Positions 27,261 through 36,118 of a stretch of 64,000 nucleotides of DNA are shown here, piece after piece (positions within the stretch are counted from its first letter, which is position 1; every line of letters begins with the position of its first letter). Below the pieces are notes generated by a model, which was given only the letters and a program-made list of their open reading frames with translations, was not told the DNA's origin and ran no database searches. Source of the stretch: Emergencia sp. 1XD21-10 (lineage in GTDB: Bacteria; Bacillota; Clostridia; Peptostreptococcales; Anaerovoracaceae). The position numbers and the translations under genes were made by a program. The stretch spans positions 1-64,000 of the forward strand of contig NZ_QWEQ01000022.1 in assembly GCF_009936045.1 (NCBI RefSeq), read 5' to 3'.

Positions 27261-27506
27261 TTAAATCACTTGCGCAAAGTCTGTAAGTCCTTCCAAAGCC
27301 GAGGCTGGAATCATCATATGTAGCTGGTGGTTATCAATATAACCAATCTCACGGTCATAAATCTGACATTGACGTTCATGACTAAACCTGGCATTGATCA
27401 TGATGATATAGGTGTCATCAGCGCAAATGACTGTGCGTCCGTCAATTTCCACGGGAAGGTTCAAAAGTAATACGCGTACAAATTCGTCCATATATTCTAA
27501 ATTCAT
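27261..27506 (-). CDS. Hypothetical protein behind the ImmA-like gene
   Basis: The 81-residue acidic protein (MNLEYMDEFVRVLLLNLPVE) has no membrane helix and no recognised domain. It is 35 bp downstream of the ImmA-like gene on the same strand and is probably cotranscribed with it. Confidence 0.6.
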   Translation of the reverse strand: MNLEYMDEFVRVLLLNLPVEIDGRTVICADDTYIIMINARFSHERQCQIYDREIGYIDNHQLHMMIPASALEGLTDFAQVI

Positions 27507-27541
27507 CTCCTAATATTATCAGGCAATACAATTCCTTGAAA

Positions 27542-28036
27542 CTATTCCAGTGTATCGATGTCAGCATTGCGAGTGTAGTTCAAAAGAGCATCTGCAAGTG
27601 CCTGCTGTTTCTCCTCTTGCCAAATATCACCATACTTAGATTCGTAACAGATGATAGACTCTCTGAGAAAAGCCTCATCAATATCCAGATATTCTGCTAT
27701 TTCGTAAATGTCGGTGCAGCCGTTTCTGCAGGCTTCTTTAATATGTTCTAGTGGAATCAACTTGTTGTATGCCCAGAGTCTGGCAGCACGCTCCTGCTTG
27801 GCGTTGTTTAAATCGTTCAAATCCAGTATGTTGCCGACAGAAGTTTCATAATGTCCTAATTCTTCCGCTAAAATACAAGCTTTTCGCTGTTCTGGAAGTT
27901 CCTTGTTAATCCAAATCGTATCGTCACCATAGAGTCCTTCGTGGCACATGGAATGTTCCTCAATATCCAGCATATCTTCGTATTCACCAATTAAATCTTC
28001 GTATTTGCTCATAAGATTTTTACTCAAAGTTATCAC
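27542..28036 (-). CDS. ImmA/IrrE-family metallopeptidase
   Basis: The 164-residue protein has the conserved core ACILAEELGHYETSVGNI. This is the phage-type ImmA motif in which EELGH carries the glutamate and the second histidine, while the first histidine of HExxH is replaced by alanine, as in other phage members. ImmA of ICEBs1 cleaves its partner repressor after DNA damage. The XRE repressor gene lies 97 bp upstream on the same strand, so this is the likely antirepressor of the tail locus. Confidence 0.82.
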   Translation of the reverse strand: MITLSKNLMSKYEDLIGEYEDMLDIEEHSMCHEGLYGDDTIWINKELPEQRKACILAEELGHYETSVGNILDLNDLNNAKQERAARLWAYNKLIPLEHIKEACRNGCTDIYEIAEYLDIDEAFLRESIICYESKYGDIWQEEKQQALADALLNYTRNADIDTLE

Positions 28037-28133
28037 CTCGCGATCCCTTCTTTGCAGAAAAGCAGGCGAGTTTACCTATATGCAAAGGATTGCTCCACTG
28101 CAAACATACATGCTGCTAAAATGCAAATCAAGG

Positions 28134-28478
28134 TTATTTCTTCTTGCGTTTCGATAGTATATATTTCTTGAATGCTTCGATTTCGTCTAGTTCTTCTTCG
28201 GTCCATTCCGTCCCATCATGATGGGCAGCAATGGTGTGCACTTCTTCTGTCTGATGCTGCGTATTCTGTGCCGGCTCTGTCTGCCAGCCCATCAGTACAG
28301 CGGGCGTTACATCCAGAAGTTCTGCCAGTTTGACAATATTATCGTACTTCATATTCTTAATGTTGCCGGATTCCCAGCGTTGAACCGTAGCCTCGGACAC
28401 ATCCATTTTCTTTGCAATATCAAGCAAAGTGAATCCGCGGGCTCTGCGGAGTTCTTTTAAGGTAGTAAAAAGACTCAT
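28134..28478 (-). CDS. XRE-family repressor of the tail locus
   Basis: The 114-residue protein has an N-terminal helix-turn-helix (ELRRARGFTLLDIAKKMDVS, then EATVQRWESG) and a short acidic C-terminal region ending in KKYILSKRKKK. It faces the RinA-like gene across a 248-bp control region holding three 17-bp palindromes and two LexA-like boxes. By analogy with ImmR and Xre of PBSX it should hold the tail operon off until the ImmA-like protease removes it. Confidence 0.85.
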   Translation of the reverse strand: MSLFTTLKELRRARGFTLLDIAKKMDVSEATVQRWESGNIKNMKYDNIVKLAELLDVTPAVLMGWQTEPAQNTQHQTEEVHTIAAHHDGTEWTEEELDEIEAFKKYILSKRKKK

Positions 28479-28501
28479 GAGATACCTCCTAGGAAAATTT
28501 T

Positions 28502-28681
28502 AGCACATATGTTCGCCCCTTGCAACCGTAAAAACTTGCATTTTACGTAAAAAATTTTCGAAAAGCCTATTGACAAACGTATGTTCTTGTGTTAGTGTAA
28601 TGACACGATGAAACTTACGTAAAACGCAAGTTCGGTATGAAAACCATATTTTTTTCTGCAAAAACTTACGCAAAATGCAAG
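28502..28681. promoter_or_regulatory. Control region: two LexA-like boxes, three repressor palindromes and the early promoter
   Basis: LexA-like boxes AGCACATATGTTCG (28502-28515) and CAAACGTATGTTCT (28574-28587) each match 12 of 14 positions of the Gram-positive consensus CGAACRNRYGTTYG. Repressor-type palindromes lie at 28535-28551 (CTTGCATTTTACGTAAA), 28614-28630 (CTTACGTAAAACGCAAG) and 28665-28681 (CTTACGCAAAATGCAAG). A plus-strand promoter starts with TTGACA at 28570-28575, so the second LexA box lies in its spacer. The layout implies double control by LexA and the XRE protein. Confidence 0.65.
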
Positions 28682-28726
28682 AAATGAGAATGTGAGTGAA
28701 GCCAAATGAAAAGGGAGGTTAGAGAA

Positions 28727-29131
28727 ATGACAAAGCCGAAAGAACCATATTGGTACTACGTAAAATCTATCATTAAGGAGTATCCGCAGCTGGAAAAGGA
28801 AATGGCAAAGCCGCTGGAGCAAAGGCTCAGTATTTCTTTTGACGCAAGAAGCGGCGGGAAAATCAGCGATCCGACACAGACCTGTGTTATTCACGATTTA
28901 CCGCCGAAGAAGCAGCGAAAGTATGACGCTGTTACCAATGCAATTTTAAAAACGCGGCTGACACATCCGGAAACAGCGAAGGACAGGCTGAAAATCATCG
29001 ATCTGGTGTATTTTAGACAGTCTCACACCATTGAAGGCGCCGCCATGAAAGTCCCGTGTCACCGCAATGCAGCGGGAAAATGGCAGGGCGATTTTATCAA
29101 ACTGGTGGCAGAAGAACTTGATTTGGTTTGA
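28727..29131 (+). CDS. RinA/ArpU-like late transcription activator
   Basis: I start at the second ATG, 8 nt behind AAGGGAGG, giving 134 residues. The C-terminal half (LKIIDLVYFRQSHTIEGAAM ... WQGDFIKLVAEELDL) is the sigma-region-4-like helix-turn-helix of phage ArpU/RinA/DUF1492 activators. These turn on late structural genes. It is the only plus-strand gene between the control region and the late operon, which begins with an activator-type promoter motif. Confidence 0.75.
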   Translation: MTKPKEPYWYYVKSIIKEYPQLEKEMAKPLEQRLSISFDARSGGKISDPTQTCVIHDLPPKKQRKYDAVTNAILKTRLTHPETAKDRLKIIDLVYFRQSHTIEGAAMKVPCHRNAAGKWQGDFIKLVAEELDLV

Positions 29132-29149
29132 AAAACAGGTGTGTGCATC

Positions 29150-29187
29150 AGGGACCCAAAATCGTGCTAAGATGTGTACAGTGAAAA
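29150..29187 (+). promoter_or_regulatory. Late promoter candidate 1
   Basis: ATGTGTACAGTGAAAA (29172-29187), with upstream AGGG, CAAAA and GT at fixed positions, aligns without gaps to 37850-37887. The -10 would be TACAGT (29177-29182). The -35 region is not sigma-A-like, which fits a phage-type activator. Confidence 0.5.
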
Positions 29188-29215
29188 AATGAATTTCACC
29201 AGAAAGGAGGTAACC

Positions 29216-30097
29216 ATGATTGAAGAGTATATACTGCAGCATTTGCAGGAACAGGCAAAACTGAAATCCTACCTTGCCAGCTATAACGGACTGCCGGCAG
29301 TCTTTTTAAACACTACGCCGTCAGAGCTGGACCCGGCTTGGGATGAGGAAAGACACTTCAGCCAGCTGATTTTGCATCTGGCAATGCAGGACGACCCGCA
29401 GCGTCAGGCAAAAAGCAGGCTGACTGTAGAGGTTTTGTCTGAGAAAAACAGTCAGCCGGAATATGCGCTGATAGATGCAGTGCGCGAAAGTCTTGACGGC
29501 TGGTTTTTCGCAGAAGCGAAAAAAGTCATATCGGCGCAGTGGATGTCCATGGAGTCTATAGAGGGAAAGACCATCGTAACCTTTCAAGTTACAGAATACC
29601 AAGACCAGACACTTTTCGCAGAAAATCCCGCAGCACTGCTTTCTGAATGGAGCAAAGAACATTTGCCGGAAATCCTGGGCACGCCATGTTATCTGCTCGG
29701 CAGAAATGATGTGACATTGCAGCGCGCCTTTAAGCCATCGGAAGAAAAACCGGCGATTTACTGGCGACTTTACAAAACCGGAAAATGCGAGACTTTCAAA
29801 GGCGGCAGCGGCACATTATGGCGAAGCGGAATTATATGCGGTCATATTATCGTGCCGGGAAACAGCGCAAGAGCTGATGCTATAGCGATTTTTCTCGAAC
29901 ATGCGCTGCTGCGCGAGAGCCGTATCGAAGGAAACGGGAGCTTTGTTCTAATCGGAGAAAGTCAGGGGCTTGATCTGACCCAAAGTCCGGCGCAAACCGG
30001 GCAGCTGACGGTGGAAGCAATATATCCGATTACAGCAGACAAACCTGCCTGCGAAAAGTTGCAGCATGTATCAGTAGCAATGAAAGAAAGGGAGTAG
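29216..30097 (+). CDS. Tail locus protein, first late gene (possible tail terminator-like)
   Basis: The ATG at 29216 follows a near-perfect AAAGGAGGT. The 293-residue protein has no membrane helix and is unrecognised. Its place just before the sheath gene is where tail-completion or terminator proteins are found in other contractile tails, so that role is inference from order only. Confidence 0.6.
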   Translation: MIEEYILQHLQEQAKLKSYLASYNGLPAVFLNTTPSELDPAWDEERHFSQLILHLAMQDDPQRQAKSRLTVEVLSEKNSQPEYALIDAVRESLDGWFFAEAKKVISAQWMSMESIEGKTIVTFQVTEYQDQTLFAENPAALLSEWSKEHLPEILGTPCYLLGRNDVTLQRAFKPSEEKPAIYWRLYKTGKCETFKGGSGTLWRSGIICGHIIVPGNSARADAIAIFLEHALLRESRIEGNGSFVLIGESQGLDLTQSPAQTGQLTVEAIYPITADKPACEKLQHVSVAMKERE

Positions 30098-30100
30098 AGA

Positions 30101-30280
30101 ATGAAAGAGAAGAAAAACAAATCTGTGTACACTGTAGACCAGCTGGCAGATGCTGCCGGTGTGTTTGGCAGCAGAAGCGTGCTGGTAAAAGCGGCTCTTT
30201 TAACAGATGGTCGAGAAACGTATACAGAGGAAGAAGCCAGAAAAGTAATTAAAATGTTTAAACAAAAGGAGGTAAAGTAA
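30101..30280 (+). CDS. Small conserved tail locus protein before the sheath
   Basis: This 59-residue basic protein (YTVDQLADAAGVFGSRSVLV) has a helix-turn-helix-like start and a TEEEARKVIKMF end. It lies 3 bp after the previous gene and abuts the sheath gene, whose ribosome binding site (AAAGGAGG) is inside its last codons. Small proteins of this type with YTxEEAxK motifs precede XkdK-type sheath genes in many Firmicutes. Function unknown. Confidence 0.7.
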   Translation: MKEKKNKSVYTVDQLADAAGVFGSRSVLVKAALLTDGRETYTEEEARKVIKMFKQKEVK

Positions 30281-31663
30281 ATGGCTCAGATTTTTAAAGA
30301 AGGAGAAATGAAAGTAAGACCGGACGTATATTATCGTTATGACGTTCGAGGAGAAGAAACAGTTGGTGCAACAGACGGCATCAATGCACTGGTGATGGAA
30401 GCGCCGTGGGGACCGCTGGGCGAGGTAAAAGCATTTTACAATGCAAAAGACCTAGCAGAAGCCTATGGAACCTGCGATGGCGTAGAAATGGCGGCAATTA
30501 TGTTTGCTGAAGGCGCAAGCACAGTATATGTGTACAGAGCAGGTACAGGCGGTGCAAAGGCCAGTCTGACTCAGGGTGACAATGTGGTGATTACCGCAAA
30601 ATATGAAGGCAGTCGCCCGATTAAAGTAAAAGTTCTGGCGCTGCCGGGCGGAAAGCAGAAACAGTGTCTGGTTATTGCAGACGACAAGGTAAAGGAAGTC
30701 TATACCTTTGCAGCCGGCGGTGAAAATGAAGCGGCAGAATTGGCAAGCGTGTTGCAAGCAAGTGCATATGTCACAGCAGAAGAGGGCAAAACCGGCACTG
30801 TGGAAGAATTTGAAACAGTGCTCAGCGGTGGTGAGGATCCAAAGGCTGTCGCAGACGATTATCTGGATGGCTTCTATGCGCTGGAACCGTACTACTATAA
30901 TGTCATCTGCTGCGATACCATTTCTGACAGCATCCAGAATGTGCTGGCAGCTTACATCGAAGAAGTTGTGGAAACCGGCAAGTTTCCTATTGCCGTAATG
31001 GGTACAGACTGCACAAAGCCACTGACAGACAGAATGGCAGCGGCAGCAGAAAAGAACAACGGTCAGATTGCCATGATCGGTAATACTTATACGGAACTGA
31101 CCGGAATTGCAGCAAAGATGAACTGTGCAGTTGCCCATCTGGCTGGCGCAGTAGCTGCAACACCTGCAAACCAGAGTATCGTACATAAAGCGCTGAAAGG
31201 TGCTGGTGATGTGACAGAAAGATTCACAGGCACTCAGTACGAGGAAGCAATAAAGAACGGTTTAGTACTGCTTTCCAGGAGTGCGGATGGTCAGGTCTGG
31301 TTTGACTCCGGCGTTACTACACTGGTAAATCTGGATGAAAATCAGGACGCAGGTTGGAAAAAGCTGAAGCGTACCAAGGTAAGAAATGAATTAATGCGCA
31401 GACTGCACGTTGCTATGGAAAAGAAAATCGGAAAAGTGAACTGCGACAGCGACGGCATTGCCGATGTAATTCAGACCGGTATCCGAGTGCTGAACGACAT
31501 GGCAAGAGAAAAGAAGATTATGCAGGGAGGCATCTTTACGCTGGATACAGAAAATCCGCAGACCAGCGATAGCGCTTGGTTCATCGTAGAGGTTGACGAT
31601 ATCGATACACTGGAAAAGATTTACCTGCACTACAGATTCAGTAATACACAGACCAATGCTTAA
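30281..31663 (+). CDS. xkdK: Phage tail sheath protein (XkdK-like)
   Basis: The 460-residue protein matches XkdK-type sheaths in length and in the C-terminal core RTKVRNELMRRLHVAMEKKI ... GIRVLNDMAREKKIMQGG, which forms the conserved inner sheath layer. The sheath contracts around the tube to drive it through the target envelope. It is followed by the tube gene and a strong mRNA hairpin, as expected for the two most abundant proteins. Confidence 0.93.
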   Translation: MAQIFKEGEMKVRPDVYYRYDVRGEETVGATDGINALVMEAPWGPLGEVKAFYNAKDLAEAYGTCDGVEMAAIMFAEGASTVYVYRAGTGGAKASLTQGDNVVITAKYEGSRPIKVKVLALPGGKQKQCLVIADDKVKEVYTFAAGGENEAAELASVLQASAYVTAEEGKTGTVEEFETVLSGGEDPKAVADDYLDGFYALEPYYYNVICCDTISDSIQNVLAAYIEEVVETGKFPIAVMGTDCTKPLTDRMAAAAEKNNGQIAMIGNTYTELTGIAAKMNCAVAHLAGAVAATPANQSIVHKALKGAGDVTERFTGTQYEEAIKNGLVLLSRSADGQVWFDSGVTTLVNLDENQDAGWKKLKRTKVRNELMRRLHVAMEKKIGKVNCDSDGIADVIQTGIRVLNDMAREKKIMQGGIFTLDTENPQTSDSAWFIVEVDDIDTLEKIYLHYRFSNTQTNA

Positions 31664-31692
31664 AATTTTAGAATGACGAAAGGGGAAAAAAT

Positions 31693-32154
31693 ATGTTAGA
31701 TCAGAAAACACTTGTAAAAAATCTTATGACAGGAAAGGATGGAAGCTTGTTTATTTCAGTTGGAGATGATCCTGTAGAGCTTTTTGAAATCGACACTTAT
31801 TCTGTCAAAGCAAACTATACCAATCTGGATTACCAGCCGGTTGGTTCTTATCAGAAATTCGGCGTACCGGCAGACGTATCCTATACGCTGACCTTTACGG
31901 AAGCGGTTGTTAGAGATGATATCATTATGAAACCGCTGATGGACGCAGCGAAGGCCGGAAAGAATATTAGCTTTACGTTCAGAGCGAAGGTGAAAAGACC
32001 TGACGATACAAAGGCACATCTGGTGCTTGAGGAATGTATTCCAGATGGAGAATTTGACCTGATGACCCTGACACCGGGCGAAATCATCAAGAGAAATCAG
32101 TCTTTCAGAGTTAATGGCGCACCGGATTTTCAGGATTGGTTAAAAGACTTATAA
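31693..32154 (+). CDS. xkdM: Phage tail tube protein (XkdM-like)
   Basis: The 153-residue protein has the XkdM family length and beta-rich pattern (MTGKDGSLFI, VDISYTLTFTEAVVRDDII, TPGEIIKRNQSFRVNGAPDF). It forms the rigid inner tube. It lies 29 bp behind the sheath with its own ribosome binding site. Confidence 0.9.
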   Translation: MLDQKTLVKNLMTGKDGSLFISVGDDPVELFEIDTYSVKANYTNLDYQPVGSYQKFGVPADVSYTLTFTEAVVRDDIIMKPLMDAAKAGKNISFTFRAKVKRPDDTKAHLVLEECIPDGEFDLMTLTPGEIIKRNQSFRVNGAPDFQDWLKDL

Positions 32155-32175
32155 AAAATTCAGGCTAAAGTTTAT

Positions 32176-32201
32176 GGAAGCTGCCGCCAGCGGCAGCTTC
32201 C
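32176..32201. other. Perfect 11-bp hairpin after the tube gene
   Basis: The arms GGAAGCTGCCG and its complement enclose a CCAG loop with no T run. It probably protects the 3' end of sheath-tube mRNA or slows polymerase ahead of the less abundant tail proteins. Confidence 0.6.
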
Positions 32202-32269
32202 GATTAAAGAAAACCGTAGGGGACGATAGAAATTTCACTACGCAGAAGCTAACAGGAGGAGATTAAAAC

Positions 32270-32830
32270 ATGGAAAACAACACACAGGAAACGATGAGAA
32301 GCACATATATTACACCGGTAACCGATCCGGATATTCCCGCAAAAGTTGCGGAGAAAATTGAAAAAGAAGATGAATACGATTTGGTGAGCTCACTTCTTGC
32401 AGCAGCGGAGTATCAGCAGGCGCCTGAGATGGTGAAAGAGGTGGAAATCAGAAGAAAGGGAAAACTGTACTTCACTGTGCATGTTCACCCGGTATCTGAG
32501 GAAGATATTTCCTTTGCTAGAAAGAAAGCCTCCAAATATTATGAGAATCCACAGGGTAAAAAGCTGCCGAGAGTTAGGGGTGAGTTGGATAGCAACCTAT
32601 TTAACTCATGGATTATATATTTAGCAACGACAGAGGCTGACAGAGATAAAATTTGGGGCAATGCCGCAATGATGAAAAAATTAGGTCATTTGAAACCGGT
32701 GGAGTCCATCAATTCTCTTTTGATTGCTGGTGAAAAATCCCAGCTCATTGATCTGATCTTTGATATCAGCAGAATGACTGACGATGAGGATGAGGAAGAA
32801 ATCGGCAGTGAGAACTACGCAAAAAACTAA
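32270..32830 (+). CDS. xkdN: Tail assembly chaperone (XkdN-like), zero-frame product
   Basis: The 186-residue protein holds the XkdN-type core (VKEVEIRRKGKLYFTVHVHP, EEDISFARKKASKYY). Its position between tube and tape measure genes is that of the gpG/gpGT chaperones. It starts at the ATG behind AGGAGG. The last codons are GCA AAA AAC TAA, which contain a textbook -1 slippery site. Confidence 0.85.
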   Translation: MENNTQETMRSTYITPVTDPDIPAKVAEKIEKEDEYDLVSSLLAAAEYQQAPEMVKEVEIRRKGKLYFTVHVHPVSEEDISFARKKASKYYENPQGKKLPRVRGELDSNLFNSWIIYLATTEADRDKIWGNAAMMKKLGHLKPVESINSLLIAGEKSQLIDLIFDISRMTDDEDEEEIGSENYAKN

Positions 32831-33036
32831 TTAAGGTAAGCGGACTGGCGCAGTGGCTTCACTTCGCTTATCAGAATCATAACAAAGAACCCGGCATTCT
32901 GATGGGACTTCGAACCTGCCAGGATCTGGTACTCCCCGGCGAGCGCACTTTCATGATGGCGTCGGATTTGCTGGCGGTGGAAGAGGGCTTCGTACCTGTC
33001 AAAGTCAGCAGCTTTGGGAAAAAAGAAGTGGAATAG
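32821..33036 (+). other. -1 ribosomal frameshift site and extension of the tail chaperone
   Basis: The heptamer A AAA AAC at 32821-32827 is in the correct phase, one codon before the zero-frame TAA. Slipping back one base continues with CTA ATT AAG and stays open for 69 codons to the TAG at 33034-33036. The extension includes VSGLAQWLHFAYQNHNKEPG and ends FGKKEVE. It has no start codon or ribosome binding site. The product would be about 255 residues, a GT-type chaperone that recruits the tape measure. A possible hairpin (AAGCG/CGCTT with inner ACTG/CAGT) begins about 6 nt downstream of the slip. Confidence 0.85.
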
Positions 33037-33043
33037 AGATGAT

Positions 33044-33080
33044 AAAAGGACGGCATACACAGAAGGGGTTGCCGTCTTTT
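33044..33080 (+). terminator. Terminator-like hairpin before the tape measure gene
   Basis: The arms GACGGCA and TGCCGTC are followed by TTTT. It may act as a partial terminator inside the late operon. Confidence 0.5.
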
Positions 33081-33133
33081 GGTTTAAAGAGATAATGGGG
33101 ACGAATACATTATAATGCAAGAAAGGAGAGAAT

Positions 33134-36118
33134 ATGGCAGATAAAGTTATAATTGCGATTGATGATAAAGTTACAAACAAAACAACAAAACAACTAGGGG
33201 AACTCTCAAAACAGATTACTGGGATCAAAGATACAGTAAAAACATTTGGAAAGATGAATGTAAGACCTAAAGTAACATTAGACAATACAAAGTTTTTGGA
33301 GAGCGTAAAGGATTCTGAGTCTAAATTAAATCGTTTGGAAAAGAAATGGGTGGCTTCTATGGAGCTAAGTGACAAAACATCTCTAAAGGTGCGACAAATA
33401 CAGTCTCGTTTATATAATCTTGCCAATCGTAACTATCAAATTAAGATAGGAATAAATTCTGCAGGAGTGTTGCAGGAAATTGGAAAAATAAGGCGTGAAC
33501 TGAACCAACCGTTTGTAATCGGAGTCCAGCAGTCTGAAAAAGGATTTAGCAGTTCTGGTGGAATAAAGTTTAGTAATCCAATAAAGACACAAGATGGATT
33601 ATCTTCAGCTACAAAAAAATGGACGCTTGATAGTATGAAAGAGGAGTGGAAGGACTTAACGGATACAGCCTCAAAATATAAGTCCACAGTGGAGAAATAT
33701 AAAAACTTGAAGACCCGCTTTGAAACGGCGGATCCTGCATCTCCAGCAGGACGATTAAAAGGCGTTTTAAACAAAGTTAAAATGAAGTTTTCAGGAGGGG
33801 TAAATACAACAAGTGGTGTTCCTATGCTTACATCAGAGGTGCCGATGGTACAAAGCCTTGAGGTGGGCGCTCCAGCACTTGTGACTAGTGCGGCTCAAAC
33901 ATTTGGTTTAGCGCTGGGAGCTGCTGGGATAGCAGAGGGAATAGATCATATTGGGAATGGAATTTTAGCAGATAATAGCTATGCAAGAACATATGAAATG
34001 TCTAAAGGTGCTGCGAAAATAGGTGCCGTAGGAACAGGTGCCGCAATTGGTTCTGCGTTTGGCCCTCTTGGAACCGCAGTGGGGGCTGGAGTTGGTTATC
34101 TTGCAGGAAAATATCTTAGTGATCCGATAGCAAAATGGGCCGGGGGAGGAAAACTAGGTGCAATGAAAAATGCTGCCATATCCCCAGAGGCAGCAGAACG
34201 TTTAGAGGAATATCGACAGAAGCAGGCAGAACTGGCAAAATCTAAATTAGATGAAAAGTTTGGGAAGATTACACTTTCCGCAAAAGAACTATCGGAAGTG
34301 GTTAAAGGATTATTTGACCCAGCACAAACTGCAAGAATTAATAATGCAAGTGCTGCGATATCAGAGGTTGAAACGGCCTTTAATACATTACAGCAAAATA
34401 ACGCTGGATTTAAAAAAACTCTGTGGCTTTCGTCATCGGAAAAGCTAGATTCAGTTGAACAAAATAATTTAAAGTTTTCTGCTGACAATTTCGGAGAGGA
34501 ACAAATTGCATATTTAAAGGATAAACAGTATGCAGATATTGAAGCGGTTAAAGCTGTAGCAGGGGAAGGAGAATCTGGTGAAATACTAATCGATAGTATA
34601 AATGAGAAATATACAGAGAAAATTGATGAAGCACAAAAATTAGTTTCGAAGTTAAAGGAAAAGACTGCTAAAGCACTGGAAGATGGGTATATTGACAAAG
34701 CTGAACAAAGTGGGCTTGATAAAATAATACAGGATATAGAAGCGCTTGAGAATGGGACGAGTACCTCTGATAAGAATGAAGATCAGACCGAAAAAAAGAT
34801 AAATCCTTTTGAGAATATGGCAGTAAGCAGCTTGAAGGATATGGATTGGGCTTCTTTTCAGAACATTATATCTGGTGGAATTAGCAGTGCGGACGAAAAA
34901 GCAGCGGTTCTGGAGGATGCTTATAACAGCGTTGGATCGCAGTTCAACGCTGAGGAAAGAAAGATAGCACTGTGGGGTAAAAACGGAAATGGAGAAGAAG
35001 GTCTATATGCGGAAAAGACAAATCTTTATATGGATGTTGCTAAGACTACAAATGAGGAGTTCAAAAATCGTTTTAAAGGTGAACTCGGGTATTTCGGAGA
35101 ATCATCGATAACTGAAATAAGTGCACAGATGAAAGAGAATCCTTATGAAAGTTTTAAGAAGTTTAGAGACCAAGGCAATGCATTGCGTGCGGATGAAGAA
35201 ACAAGAGCGGCTGTAGGAGAATATGTTGACAGTATGGCTGGCACTACACAAAAAATATTAGAGTTAGCCAAACAATTTGAAGCTGCTGGAGTTGCTGTGC
35301 CACAAGAAATGCAAGAATATTTAAAACAAATGGACTTTTACGCATATGTCGCAGATGACAAAGCGATGAATTGGTTAAGTGATAATGCTAATAGAAAATT
35401 CCAGACGGATAACTATGATTATCTGGTAGGCGCTGCACAAACACCACAAACAGAAAGTTCCCAGGAGGGTGGTGGAACTGCGACAGTTGCGACACAATTA
35501 CAGGTAGATGGTGAAAAAGTAATTGATGGACAGATAAATATTACACCGGAGGATTTTGGAATTCCTAAATTTATACAAGCACCAGTAGATGTATATATTA
35601 AAGGCAATAAAATTGTTGGAGAAGCACCATCACTACCACAACCATCAGGAAATAGAGGAAAATTAGTTAACCATAAATACCGCGGCGGCATTATCGCCCC
35701 AGCCTTCGCAGACGGCGGCTACGTTCACGGCGGTGCCCAGCTGATTACTGTAGCAGAAGAAGGCACGCCGGAGGCGATTATTCCGTTGGGCAGACATAGA
35801 AGAAAGCGGGCACTGGAGCTGTTCAACCAGGTTGGTGGATATCTGCAGGCACCAGGCTTTTCTCCGAAAGGCTTTGCAGCGGGAGGTATCGTAGGCAGCA
35901 TTGGCAGTCTCAGCGGCGGTGCAGGAGGCAGCGGCGCACCGGTCGCAATCGAAGTCGGCGGTGTGGAAATTAAAGTGGAGGCAAAGGATGGACAGTCCCT
36001 GGTCGAAACTATCAGAGAGAACAAAGAAGCAATCAGTGAAGAAATCGCAGGCGTATTTAATGCAGCCTTTAAGGGACAGTTTGCTAATACGCCGGCAGCA
36101 GGAGGTGCAGGATTATGA
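33134..36118 (+). CDS. xkdO: Tape measure protein (XkdO-like)
   Basis: The 994-residue protein has long charged helical regions, a hydrophobic Gly/Ala-rich stretch near residues 250-330 (AAGIAEGIDHIGNG; GTGAAIGSAFGPLGTAVGAG) and a C-terminal part with GGYVHGGAQLITVAEEGTPE and AIIPLG, common to XkdO-type tape measures. It sets tail length; with the usual rule of about 0.15 nm per residue the tail would be near 150 nm. DNA up to about 35,675 is AT-richer and uses different codons from the last 440 bp, so the gene looks like a recombinant. Confidence 0.9.
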   Translation: MADKVIIAIDDKVTNKTTKQLGELSKQITGIKDTVKTFGKMNVRPKVTLDNTKFLESVKDSESKLNRLEKKWVASMELSDKTSLKVRQIQSRLYNLANRNYQIKIGINSAGVLQEIGKIRRELNQPFVIGVQQSEKGFSSSGGIKFSNPIKTQDGLSSATKKWTLDSMKEEWKDLTDTASKYKSTVEKYKNLKTRFETADPASPAGRLKGVLNKVKMKFSGGVNTTSGVPMLTSEVPMVQSLEVGAPALVTSAAQTFGLALGAAGIAEGIDHIGNGILADNSYARTYEMSKGAAKIGAVGTGAAIGSAFGPLGTAVGAGVGYLAGKYLSDPIAKWAGGGKLGAMKNAAISPEAAERLEEYRQKQAELAKSKLDEKFGKITLSAKELSEVVKGLFDPAQTARINNASAAISEVETAFNTLQQNNAGFKKTLWLSSSEKLDSVEQNNLKFSADNFGEEQIAYLKDKQYADIEAVKAVAGEGESGEILIDSINEKYTEKIDEAQKLVSKLKEKTAKALEDGYIDKAEQSGLDKIIQDIEALENGTSTSDKNEDQTEKKINPFENMAVSSLKDMDWASFQNIISGGISSADEKAAVLEDAYNSVGSQFNAEERKIALWGKNGNGEEGLYAEKTNLYMDVAKTTNEEFKNRFKGELGYFGESSITEISAQMKENPYESFKKFRDQGNALRADEETRAAVGEYVDSMAGTTQKILELAKQFEAAGVAVPQEMQEYLKQMDFYAYVADDKAMNWLSDNANRKFQTDNYDYLVGAAQTPQTESSQEGGGTATVATQLQVDGEKVIDGQINITPEDFGIPKFIQAPVDVYIKGNKIVGEAPSLPQPSGNRGKLVNHKYRGGIIAPAFADGGYVHGGAQLITVAEEGTPEAIIPLGRHRRKRALELFNQVGGYLQAPGFSPKGFAAGGIVGSIGSLSGGAGGSGAPVAIEVGGVEIKVEAKDGQSLVETIRENKEAISEEIAGVFNAAFKGQFANTPAAGGAGL

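Noticed and set aside
32827-33426. Minus-strand 199-codon frame between chaperone and tape measure
   Set aside because: It overlaps the frameshift extension and the tape measure start on the other strand and has no family features.
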